Source of the DNA: Desulfobacterales bacterium
GTDB lineage: Bacteria > Desulfobacterota > Desulfobacteria > Desulfobacterales > Desulfosalsimonadaceae
Length of the DNA stretch: 19,221 bases
Reading direction: 5' to 3'
NCBI GenBank assembly: GCA_018224315.1
Contig: JAGTVF010000361.1
Coordinates: 1 to 19,221, forward strand
Each line of letters begins with the position of its first letter. Position 1 is the first letter of the stretch. This document shows positions 8,031 to 14,901 of this stretch, piece after piece. The notes below the pieces were generated by a model. It made no database searches. It was given only the letters and a program-made list of their open reading frames with translations, and was not told the origin of the DNA. The position numbers were made by a program, and so were the translations under genes.

Positions 8031-9098
8031 TTATCCGGTTTTAATGTAATCGGCCACCAGGCTGCCCACCTCTGCGGTGGTGTATCCCATTTTCCCGGCG
8101 GCCACATCCTTGAGATCGTCCTTTAGCACTTTTTTGACGGCTTGTTCCACGTCTGCTGCAGCCTTTTGCTCACCCAGGGCTTCGAGCAGCAGCTGGGCCG
8201 AACTGATGGCTGCCAGCGGGTTGATGATCTGTTTGCCTGCGTATCTGGGCGCGGAGCCGCCAATGGGCTCAAACATGGAAACGCCCTCGGGATTGAGATT
8301 GCCCCCTGCGGCAATGCCCATGCCCCCCTGAATCATGGCGCCAAGGTCGGTGATAATATCGCCGAACATGTTGTCTGTGACAATAACATCAAACCACTCG
8401 GGGTTTTTGACCATCCACATGCACGTGGCATCCACGTGGGCATAATCGGTTTCAATATCCGGATATTCTTTGGCCACTTCGTAAAATGCGCGCTCCCAAA
8501 GATCAAATGCGTAGGTGAGCACGTTGGTTTTGCCGCACAGGGTGAGCTTTTTCTTTTGATTGCGCTTCCGGCAGTATTCAAATGCAAAGCGTATGCAGCG
8601 CTCAACGCCTTTGCGCGTGTTAATCGATTCCTGGATCGCCACTTCATCCGGGGTGCCCCGCTTTAAAATGCCGCCGGCGCCGGCATACAGCCCTTCGCTG
8701 TTTTCCCGGATGACCACGAAATCAATATCGGCAGGGCCCTTGTCCTTCAACGGCGTGCTCACGCCTTCGTAGAGCTTGACCGGCCGAAGATTGATGTACT
8801 GATCGAGTTCAAAGCGAAGCTGGAGAAGCAGGCCTTTTTCCAGTATCCCGGGTTTGACATCCGGGTGGCCGATGGCGCCCAAAAAAATGCCGTCCTGGGT
8901 GCGAAGCTCGTCAATGACGTTTTCCGGCAGGATTTCGCCGGTTTTCATATAATGTTCCCCGCCCAGGGGATAATGCGTCCAATGAAACGAAAATCCGTGT
9001 TTCTGTGCCGCCCGCTCAAGCACTTTCAGTCCTTCGTCCACCACTTCCGGTCCGGTTCCGTCGCCGGGTATCACGGCGATGTTATAGGATTTTCCCAT
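8031..9098 (-). CDS. leuB: Isopropylmalate/isocitrate-family beta-decarboxylating dehydrogenase, probable 3-isopropylmalate dehydrogenase
   Basis: The 355-residue protein belongs to the NAD(P)-dependent beta-decarboxylating dehydrogenases (LeuB, Icd, tartrate and homoisocitrate dehydrogenases). Visible motifs: [10 protein letters not shown] near the N-terminus; [13 protein letters not shown] with the substrate-binding arginines; [11 protein letters not shown]; and [15 protein letters not shown] with the metal-binding aspartates. [13 protein letters not shown] lies in the cofactor region. LeuB oxidises and decarboxylates 3-isopropylmalate in leucine synthesis. Exact substrate is uncertain: [11 protein letters not shown] and [10 protein letters not shown] differ from classical E. 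coli-type LeuB, and no other leu gene is in the window. The ATG has GAGGAAA at good spacing. It appears to head the operon that continues with greA. Confidence 0.82.
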   Translation of the reverse strand: MGKSYNIAVIPGDGTGPEVVDEGLKVLERAAQKHGFSFHWTHYPLGGEHYMKTGEILPENVIDELRTQDGIFLGAIGHPDVKPGILEKGLLLQLRFELDQYINLRPVKLYEGVSTPLKDKGPADIDFVVIRENSEGLYAGAGGILKRGTPDEVAIQESINTRKGVERCIRFAFEYCRKRNQKKKLTLCGKTNVLTYAFDLWERAFYEVAKEYPDIETDYAHVDATCMWMVKNPEWFDVIVTDNMFGDIITDLGAMIQGGMGIAAGGNLNPEGVSMFEPIGGSAPRYAGKQIINPLAAISSAQLLLEALGEQKAAADVEQAVKKVLKDDLKDVAAGKMGYTTAEVGSLVADYIKTG

Positions 9099-9144
9099 TG
9101 ATTTCCTCTTTTTTTGTCTTGCATTTATGCGTTTGGAAATAAAT

Positions 9145-9161
9145 ATTTCAAAATTTGAAAT
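9145..9161. promoter_or_regulatory. 17-bp perfect palindrome between psd and leuB, operator-like
   Basis: ATTTCAAAATTTGAAAT is perfectly symmetrical around one central base. It lies directly after the psd stop and 47-63 bp upstream of the leuB-like start, where a promoter or operator would be expected. It is A/T-rich, has no T-tract and contrasts with the GC-rich coding sequence around it. A shorter inverted repeat, GCATTTATGC, is at 9121-9130. No recognised regulator site is assigned. Confidence 0.4.
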
Positions 9162-9163
9162 GC

Positions 9164-9841
9164 TTAGCTTAGGTGCAAATATCCCATGATGCTCTGGCCC
9201 GCCTTGACCTTGTCGCCCACTCGGACCGCTGATTCAGTATTCTCCGGCAGATACAGATCCACCCGGGAGCCAAAGCAGATCATGCCGAAACGCTGACCTG
9301 CGGTCATGTTCTGATTTTGCGCGACAGTGCAGATTATTCTGCGCGCCACCAGGCCGGCGACCTGCACCACTGCGATTTCATGTCCGGTTTCCGTGCGCAT
9401 AATCACGGCGTTGTGCTCGTTTAGCCGCCAGGCCCGGTCCTTGTCAGCCGGGTAAAACCGACCGGGCGCATAACGGATGGCCGCCACCGTTCCGTCAAAC
9501 GGAATCCTGTTGACGTGGACGTTGAATACATTCATGAAAACTCCGATGTTCAGGCAGCGGCCCGTGCCAAAAGGATTGGATTCGAGGGGTCGCACGCACA
9601 CCACTTTTCCGTCTGCCGCGGATATCACCGCGTTTTCCGTCTCAGGGGTGGCCCGGTCCGGATCCCGGAAAAACCAGCAGAAGAAAAAGGTAACAACCAG
9701 ACCCGCCAGTGCCAGTGCGGCAATTTCCAGAAGCGCGAAAATCAATGTGGCAAAACCGGCCGCAAAAATCAGCGGATAACCGGGTGCGGCAATAGCAAAG
9801 GCCGACCGGTTCTGCGGGTCGGCCCATCGAAAACCCCCCAT
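9164..9841 (-). CDS. psd: Phosphatidylserine decarboxylase proenzyme
   Basis: This pyruvoyl enzyme decarboxylates phosphatidylserine to phosphatidylethanolamine at the inner membrane. It is the short, PSD-A type, 225 residues from ATG 9841. Two hydrophobic stretches lie near the N-terminus (about 15-60), followed by FFRDPDR and the core motif VFMNVFNVHVNRIPFDG. The self-cleavage site is GS in CFGSRVDLYLP; Ser192 would become the pyruvoyl group of a 34-residue alpha chain. A TTG at 9859 would add six residues, but ATG 9841 is better placed behind AAAGAGG. A strong promoter lies just upstream. The usual partner pssA is not in the window. Confidence 0.94.
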   Translation of the reverse strand: MGGFRWADPQNRSAFAIAAPGYPLIFAAGFATLIFALLEIAALALAGLVVTFFFCWFFRDPDRATPETENAVISAADGKVVCVRPLESNPFGTGRCLNIGVFMNVFNVHVNRIPFDGTVAAIRYAPGRFYPADKDRAWRLNEHNAVIMRTETGHEIAVVQVAGLVARRIICTVAQNQNMTAGQRFGMICFGSRVDLYLPENTESAVRVGDKVKAGQSIMGYLHLS

Positions 9842-9894
9842 ATCAATCCTCTTTCTCAAGTCAACTGGTATTTTTGTCTAATTTCAATCCGATT

Positions 9895-9923
9895 ATTATA
9901 TTTGGCGAATTAAGCCCTGTCAA
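9895..9923 (-). promoter_or_regulatory. Consensus sigma-70 promoter of psd
   Basis: On the minus strand TTGACA (9918-9923), a 17-nt spacer and TATAAT (9895-9900) match the sigma-70 consensus in every position. It lies about 54 nt upstream of the psd ATG and begins one base past the T-tract of the preceding terminator. Confidence 0.8.
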
Positions 9924-9924
9924 T

Positions 9925-9947
9925 AAAAACGCGCAGCAAGGCCTGCG
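9925..9947 (-). terminator. Rho-independent terminator after tsaB
   Basis: Read on the minus strand, the stem CGCAG/CTGCG (9943-9947 with 9932-9936, loop of 6) is followed by CG and then TTTTT (9925-9929). It lies about 40 nt after the tsaB stop and closes the lon-tsaB transcript directly before the psd promoter. Confidence 0.65.
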
Positions 9948-9984
9948 GAAAAGCGATTTACGGCCCCTGGCACAAAAGCAGCCT

Positions 9985-10689
9985 TTATTTCCCCGGGGAT
10001 TTCTTCTTTCGCTCTGCATCGGATTGGCGGATATAATGCGGCACAACCCCGGCAGCGTCTCTGACCGCACCGGAACCCAGCATTTCACCCGCCATTTCCG
10101 CAACCACGGCTGCACGGATCCGGTTTTGAATCCCCGGGGCCAGCCGCGCGCTGCCGGAAAGACGGCTGATGATGCGCCCGCTGTAAAGCACGGCACCCGA
10201 ACCGGCAAACCAGCAGGGCTGCCGGCCCAGGGCCGAAATTTCATCGATCACCCTGTCCGGGCCGGCCACCTGTGCCGGCATCATTTCCTCCAGACGTCCC
10301 TGTTCCAGGCCAAAAACCTGGGCATAAACCTGTTTTTTCCTGGCATCGAGCATGGCACAAAACAATCCGGAAACACCCAGATACGGCCACGCCAAAGCTT
10401 CCAGGCACGATACCGGGCACACGGGAAGCCCGTGTGCCATGGCAAAACCCTTGACCGTGGCCATGCCAATGCGCAGGCCGGTAAAGCTGCCCGGCCCGCT
10501 TGTCACGGCCAAGGCGTCGAGCTCAGAGATCTGTTGTCCGGAAAGCTCCAGCACAGCGTCAATCAGCCGCATCAGGTGCCGGGAATGGGTCTGGTCCAGA
10601 TCCGCTCCGAATTCAGCCGTGATTGTCCCCTGCTGCATCAGGGCCACGCTGCAGGTCCGTGTTGCGCTGTCAACAGCCAGCAGATTCAT
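9985..10689 (-). CDS. tsaB: tRNA threonylcarbamoyladenosine biosynthesis protein TsaB
   Basis: TsaB (YeaZ) is the partner of TsaD and TsaE in forming t6A at position 37 of ANN-decoding tRNAs. The 234-residue protein starts MNLLAVDSATRTCSVAL, an ASKHA-fold phosphate-binding start. It contains TSGPGSFTGLRIGMATVKG near residue 65 and MDARKKQVYAQVFG near 110. The C-terminal PHYIRQSDAE is typical of the family. I chose the ATG at 10687-10689; an upstream ATG at 10719 overlaps the lon stop region and adds ten unrelated residues. The gene starts 16 nt after lon and has a terminator behind it, so it is probably cotranscribed with lon. Confidence 0.95.
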   Translation of the reverse strand: MNLLAVDSATRTCSVALMQQGTITAEFGADLDQTHSRHLMRLIDAVLELSGQQISELDALAVTSGPGSFTGLRIGMATVKGFAMAHGLPVCPVSCLEALAWPYLGVSGLFCAMLDARKKQVYAQVFGLEQGRLEEMMPAQVAGPDRVIDEISALGRQPCWFAGSGAVLYSGRIISRLSGSARLAPGIQNRIRAAVVAEMAGEMLGSGAVRDAAGVVPHYIRQSDAERKKKSPGK

Positions 10690-10705
10690 TGCCTGCTTGT
10701 CCCGG

Positions 10706-13177
10706 CTATCCGGTAGCATTGGCAGTTTTTTTGGCCGGCTTTTTTGTTGATCGCGCCGGGGTTTTCTTCTTTTTGGCCGCAGCAGCGGATTTTTTGGCCA
10801 GATCCTTTCCGATGGCCACCTCTATGGCCTGATCCAGGGTGCTGACCGGGATGAACTTGATCTTGCGGCGCACGTTTTTGGGAATCTCGGAAAGCTCAGG
10901 CTTGTTTTTCTCCGGGATGATAATGGTGTTGATGCCAAATCGCAATGCACCGATGGCTTTTTCCCGCAGGCCGCCGATGGGCAGCACACGTCCGCGAAGA
11001 GAGATCTCACCGGTCATGGCCACGCACTTGTCCACCGGCTGACCGGTGAGCGCTGAAATCAGGGCTGTTGCCATGGCAATGCCCGCAGATGGCCCGTCTT
11101 TGGGAATGGCCCCGGCCGGCACATGAATATGGATGTCTATGGATTCAAACACATTTTTGTCAAGCCCCAGCTCCTTTTGGTGGGCCCGGGCATAGCTGAC
11201 CGCGGCCCGGGCCGACTCCTGCATCACCTCCCCGAGCTGGCCGGTGATAATGAGCTCGCCCTTTCCTTCCAGAAGCGAAACCTCCACATACAGCACCTCT
11301 CCGCCCACCTGAGTCCAGGCCAGGCCCGTTGCCAAACCCACCTGGGATTCGTCCTGATCGAGCTCGGGAATGTAGCGCGGGGGGCCCAGATAGGTATTTA
11401 AACTGCCACGGGTGATGCGAAACGGGCCTTTTTTGCCCTCTGCCATTTTCCGGGCGACTTTTCTGCATAAGGCCCCGAGTTCCCGCTCCAGGTTGCGCAA
11501 GCCGGCCTCGGAGGTATATTCGGTGATCAGGCGCGCCAGGGCTGAATCGCTCACGGAAAGATCCCGGCTTTTTAGCCCGTTGTCTGACAATTGCCTGGGC
11601 AGCAGGTATCGTCTGGCAATCACATGCTTTTCATCCTCGGTGTAGCCGGCCAGCTGGATGACCTCCATGCGGTCGAGCAGGGCCGAGGGGATGGTATCGG
11701 TCATGTTGGCCGTAAGAATAAACAGCACCCTGGACAGATCAAAGGGCATGTTTACGAAATGATCGCTGAAATTGGTGTTCTGCTCCGGGTCCAGGGCCTC
11801 AAGCAGGGCTGAGGACGGATCTCCCCGAAAATCCATGCCGATTTTGTCAATCTCGTCCATCATGAACACGGGATTGTTGCTGTTGCAATGTTTGAGCCCC
11901 TGCAGAATCCGGCCCGGCATGGCGCCGATGTAAGTGCGGCGGTGTCCCCGGATTTCCGCCTCGTCTCTGATACCGCCAAGCGACATGCGGAAAAAATTCC
12001 GGTTCATGGCATCGGCAATGGACTGGCCAAGCGATGTCTTGCCCACCCCGGGCGGGCCCACAAAGCACAGAATCTGTCCTTTTTTATCGGGATTGAGCTT
12101 GCGTACGCTCAGATATTCCAGGATCCGGTCCTTGACCCGGTCAAGCCCGTAATGGTTTTTGTCCAGCACGCTTTTGGCTTTGGGAATATCAATGACATCC
12201 TTTGTGGAGCGACTCCAGGGCAGATCCACCAGCCAGTCCAGATAGGTGCGGACAATGGTGGCCTCTGAGGAATCCGGATGCATCTGTTCCAGTCTTTTGA
12301 GCTGCTTTTCGGCTTCCTTGCCCGCTTCTTTGGGCATTTTGGCTTTTTTGATGCGTTTGCGGTATTCCTCCACTTCAGCGGAACGTTCATCCTGTTCGCC
12401 CAGTTCCTTGTGAATGGCCCGGACCTGCTCGCGCAAAAAATAATCCCGCTGGTTTTTCGATATTTCATCCCGCACATGGGACTGAATCTTGGCCTGAACC
12501 GTGGAGAGTTCCACTTCCTTGGCCAGATAATTGTTGACCTGCTTGAGGCGTTCAACCGGATCTTCTGTTTCCAGCAGCCCCTGGGCCTCTTCGGTTTTTA
12601 GTTTCAGGTTGGAGGAAACCAGATCCGCGAGTTTTCCGGGATTTTCAATCTCATCGAGCAGCATGCTGATCTCACCGGTATACTCACCGCGGATGTTTAG
12701 AATTTTTTCGCAATTTTCCCGGACGTTTCGCATCAAAGCCTGATGCTCCACGTCGGATATATCCGCCGCATCATCCGGGACCAGATCAAAGGACACCTCG
12801 TAGAACTGTTTTTTACTGGCAAACCGTTTGACCCGGCCCTTTTCCAGGCCATGGATCAAGACCTTGAAATGCCCGTCGGGCAGCTTGATCATGCGCAGAA
12901 TCCGGCAAACCGTTCCCACCCGGTAAATATCTTTGGATTTCGGATCCTCGTCCATGGGATCTTTTTGTGCGGCCAGAAAAAGCAGCCGCTCCTTTTTCAT
13001 GGCGGCCTCCACCGCGCGCAGGGATTTTTCCCGTCCGATGTAGAGGGGCAAAACCATGTCCGTGAAAATCACCATGTCCCGCACGGGCAGCAGTGGAAGC
13101 CGATCCGGGATTTCAACCTCCCGTTCGTCGCTTTCATCTATGAGTCGAATCAGATCGTCCTTATCACTTTCGGCCAT
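10706..13177 (-). CDS. lon: ATP-dependent Lon protease (LonA)
   Basis: Lon unfolds and degrades damaged and regulatory proteins in the cytoplasm. The 823-residue protein has the N-terminal LAN domain (LPLLPVRDMVIFTDMVLPL from about 25), a coiled region, and the AAA+ module with Walker A GPPGVGKTS (Lys380) and Walker B FMMDEIDKIG. The C-terminal protease domain has the Ser-Lys dyad: Ser697 in KDGPSAGIAMA and Lys740 in GGLREKAIGA, 43 apart as in E. coli (679/722). The start is ATG 13177 with GGAGT upstream; a longer frame to 13249 has no family support. The last 30 or so residues are an unusual Lys/Ala/Thr-rich tail. No sigma-32 or CIRCE element was found upstream. Confidence 0.98.
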   Translation of the reverse strand: MAESDKDDLIRLIDESDEREVEIPDRLPLLPVRDMVIFTDMVLPLYIGREKSLRAVEAAMKKERLLFLAAQKDPMDEDPKSKDIYRVGTVCRILRMIKLPDGHFKVLIHGLEKGRVKRFASKKQFYEVSFDLVPDDAADISDVEHQALMRNVRENCEKILNIRGEYTGEISMLLDEIENPGKLADLVSSNLKLKTEEAQGLLETEDPVERLKQVNNYLAKEVELSTVQAKIQSHVRDEISKNQRDYFLREQVRAIHKELGEQDERSAEVEEYRKRIKKAKMPKEAGKEAEKQLKRLEQMHPDSSEATIVRTYLDWLVDLPWSRSTKDVIDIPKAKSVLDKNHYGLDRVKDRILEYLSVRKLNPDKKGQILCFVGPPGVGKTSLGQSIADAMNRNFFRMSLGGIRDEAEIRGHRRTYIGAMPGRILQGLKHCNSNNPVFMMDEIDKIGMDFRGDPSSALLEALDPEQNTNFSDHFVNMPFDLSRVLFILTANMTDTIPSALLDRMEVIQLAGYTEDEKHVIARRYLLPRQLSDNGLKSRDLSVSDSALARLITEYTSEAGLRNLERELGALCRKVARKMAEGKKGPFRITRGSLNTYLGPPRYIPELDQDESQVGLATGLAWTQVGGEVLYVEVSLLEGKGELIITGQLGEVMQESARAAVSYARAHQKELGLDKNVFESIDIHIHVPAGAIPKDGPSAGIAMATALISALTGQPVDKCVAMTGEISLRGRVLPIGGLREKAIGALRFGINTIIIPEKNKPELSEIPKNVRRKIKFIPVSTLDQAIEVAIGKDLAKKSAAAAKKKKTPARSTKKPAKKTANATG

Positions 13178-13436
13178 TGTTACTCCTGAAAAAATCAAAT
13201 ATTTAAGTTTTTGCCGTCCTGACTGCCGTTTATGGGCTGGGCTACGCATAAATCAAACCATGGCCCGGAGTCAATAGCCATGTGACGGCAAAAAACGATT
13301 TTGCATCCCCCGGGGATATGATAGTTGGGGTTTTACGGTCTTAATGCGTCAGTATTTTGAAATATGAGACTGAAGAATATATCCATTTTATTTTTTCGCC
13401 TGTATGGTTGATTCATTATTTAGCAGGGTTGAAGAC
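13178..13436. other. Divergent intergenic region between lon and the prepilin peptidase
   Basis: These 259 bases hold no coding sequence I can support. Towards lon, TTGACT (13269-13274) and TTATGC (13246-13251) are 17 nt apart, a weak sigma-70-like pair. A perfect inverted repeat, ATCCCCCGGGGAT, is at 13305-13317; its role is unknown and it has no T-tract on either side. No clear promoter towards the prepilin peptidase was found. Confidence 0.4.
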
Positions 13437-14216
13437 ATGTCAAATCTGATTTTCTGGTTTTTGGTATTTTGCGCCGGTCTTTGCATGGGAAGTTTTTTAA
13501 ATGTCTGCGTCAGCCGGCTTCCCCAGAAACTGTCCATTGTTCGGCCCGGCTCCCGGTGCCCGGACTGTTCGGCGCCCATTGCCTTTTATGACAACATCCC
13601 CGTTATCAGCTGGCTGCTGCTCAAGGGCCGCTGCAGAGCCTGCGGCCGGAGCATTTCAATACGCTACCCCATAGTGGAGCTTGCCGCCGGGGTCATGGCT
13701 GTGCTTGTGGTTGTCCAGTACGGCCCGGTTCTGTCGGCCTTGATTTATTTTTTGCTGATCTGTGCGCTGATAACCATATCCCTTATCGATCTGGACCATC
13801 GCATCATCCCGGACATAATTAGCCTGCCCGGTATTGCCGCCGGGTTTCTGGCCTCGTTTCTGCTCCCTGAACTGTCCTGGCTTGATTCATTGCTCGGCAT
13901 ACTGATTGGCGGCGGCCTTCTCTATGCTGTAGCCCTGGGCTATTACCTGTTTGCCGGCAAGGAAGGCATGGGCGGCGGCGATATCAAGCTTTTGGCCATG
14001 CTCGGAGCCTTTATCGGCTGGAAAGGCGTTTTTTTCACCATTTTTACGGCATCACTGATCGGAACCATCACCGGAATAATCATGATGCTGGCTGCGGGCA
14101 AAAATCTCAAGTTTGCCGTGCCTTTCGGACCGTTTCTGTCCCTGGGCGCGGTGGTTTACCTGTTTTTCGGACAGAGCCTGATTCAATGGTACTTTTTCGG
14201 GCCCCGGCCCTGGTAA
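13437..14216 (+). CDS. pilD: Type IV prepilin peptidase / leader peptidase (PilD family, A24)
   Basis: This membrane aspartyl protease removes the leader of type IV pilins and type II secretion pseudopilins and usually N-methylates the new N-terminus. The 259-residue protein starts with a membrane segment and GSFLNVCVSRLP. A cytoplasmic loop with two CxxC pairs (CPDC, CRAC) follows, as in zinc-binding bifunctional PilD. The catalytic aspartates are Asp118 in SLIDLDHRIIPD and Asp182 in GMGGGDIKLLAMLGA. Several further membrane segments complete the fold. I chose ATG 13437 because AGGG lies about 9 nt upstream; ATG 13404 adds eleven residues and has no ribosome binding site. No pilus gene is in the window. 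Confidence 0.93.
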   Translation: MSNLIFWFLVFCAGLCMGSFLNVCVSRLPQKLSIVRPGSRCPDCSAPIAFYDNIPVISWLLLKGRCRACGRSISIRYPIVELAAGVMAVLVVVQYGPVLSALIYFLLICALITISLIDLDHRIIPDIISLPGIAAGFLASFLLPELSWLDSLLGILIGGGLLYAVALGYYLFAGKEGMGGGDIKLLAMLGAFIGWKGVFFTIFTASLIGTITGIIMMLAAGKNLKFAVPFGPFLSLGAVVYLFFGQSLIQWYFFGPRPW

Positions 14217-14483
14217 CCTACCGGCAAACCCCAATGAATTTGAACAAGTCTTTAAATCATGCTTGACACGGCTGTTTTGGCCAAGTATTGTTACCGGAAA
14301 TCAAGATTGCAAACAGTGATTCAGAGACAATTGTGTTTTTATATTGCATGATATGACTGCTGACCCGTATTTGGCCTCAATGGGCGCCATAGATCATCGC
14401 CTTTAATCGTTTCTGCCGTATCCGGCAAGGCAGAACGAACCCCTGAATATCAACCACCCAAAAGCAATGAAAGGAGTCGTGCA
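14217..14483 (+). other. Leader region of the HU gene
   Basis: This 267-base region separates the prepilin peptidase from HU and has no supported coding sequence. It contains the promoter at 14263-14291 and, 47 nt before the HU start, a strong hairpin at 14408-14437: TTCTGCC pairs with GGCAGAA, extended by CG/CG across one bulged base. An alternative inner stem TGCC/GGCA is also possible. No T-tract follows it. From the predicted promoter the untranslated leader would be about 185 nt, long for a small gene. Confidence 0.5.
14263..14291 (+). promoter_or_regulatory. Candidate sigma-70 promoter of the HU gene
   Basis: TTGACA (14263-14268), a 17-nt spacer and TATTGT (14286-14291, 4 of 6 matches) point towards the HU gene. 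It lies 47 nt after the prepilin peptidase stop, so HU probably has its own transcript. Confidence 0.6.
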
Positions 14484-14753
14484 GTGAACAAGGCAGATTT
14501 AGTAAACGAAGTGGCAAAAGTCGTCAGCACCAAAAAAGAGGCCCAGGCAGCAGTTGATTGTGTGATCCAGACCATCACAGACGCCATGTCAAAAGGCGAC
14601 AGTGTAACCCTGGTCGGATTCGGCACATTCAAATCGGTCAAGCGCGAAGCCCGCACCGGAAGAAACCCGCAAACCGGTGCCGCCATTAATATCAAGGCGC
14701 GCAAAGTCCCCAAATTCACCCCGGGAAAAGGTTTGAAAGAATCGCTCAATTAA
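14484..14753 (+). CDS. hup: HU-family DNA-binding protein
   Basis: The 89-residue protein is a nucleoid-associated histone-like protein that binds and bends DNA as a dimer. It starts MNKADLVNEVAKVV with the helical dimerisation half, then VTLVGFGTFKS, and the DNA-binding beta-arm with the signature REARTGRNPQTG and the intercalating proline. It ends KARKVPKFTPGKGLKESLN. The length fits HU and not IHF, whose subunits have different arm sequences. The start codon is GTG at 14484-14486 with a strong AAAGGAG 7 nt upstream. A long leader precedes it and a strong terminator follows. Confidence 0.96.
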   Translation: MNKADLVNEVAKVVSTKKEAQAAVDCVIQTITDAMSKGDSVTLVGFGTFKSVKREARTGRNPQTGAAINIKARKVPKFTPGKGLKESLN

Positions 14754-14821
14754 TTGTGCACACACCCCGGTACTGTGCCGGACGGCCTTTGGCCAGATCG
14801 ATGAGCCGGTATCCGCTTTTT

Positions 14822-14867
14822 AAAAAGGCGACACGCAGTCCTTACTGATCTGCGTGTCGCCTTTTTT
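14822..14867. terminator. Strong bidirectional rho-independent terminator between HU and the HesB-like gene
   Basis: A 17-bp perfect stem (14822-14838 with 14850-14866; core GGCGACACGCAG) encloses an 11-nt loop. It is flanked by an A-run on the left and a run of six T on the right, so it can act for transcripts from either side. HU ends 68 nt to the left and the HesB-like gene ends 35 nt to the right, facing it. Confidence 0.93.
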
Positions 14868-14901
14868 GATATTTTGACGGCTTGTCAGCCAAGTGCTGTA
14901 T

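Noticed and set aside
8018..8107. N-terminal extension of greA by 30 codons
   Set aside because: It overlaps the end of the leuB-like gene; the GTG at 8017 has a strong ribosome binding site and gives a normal GreA N-terminus.
9874..10716. Open frame of 280 codons on the plus strand
   Set aside because: It is antisense to tsaB, which is clearly identified, and its translation has no family motif.
13305..13317. ATCCCCCGGGGAT as a terminator
   Set aside because: It is a compact inverted repeat with almost no loop and no T-tract, and it lies between divergent genes where no transcript should end.
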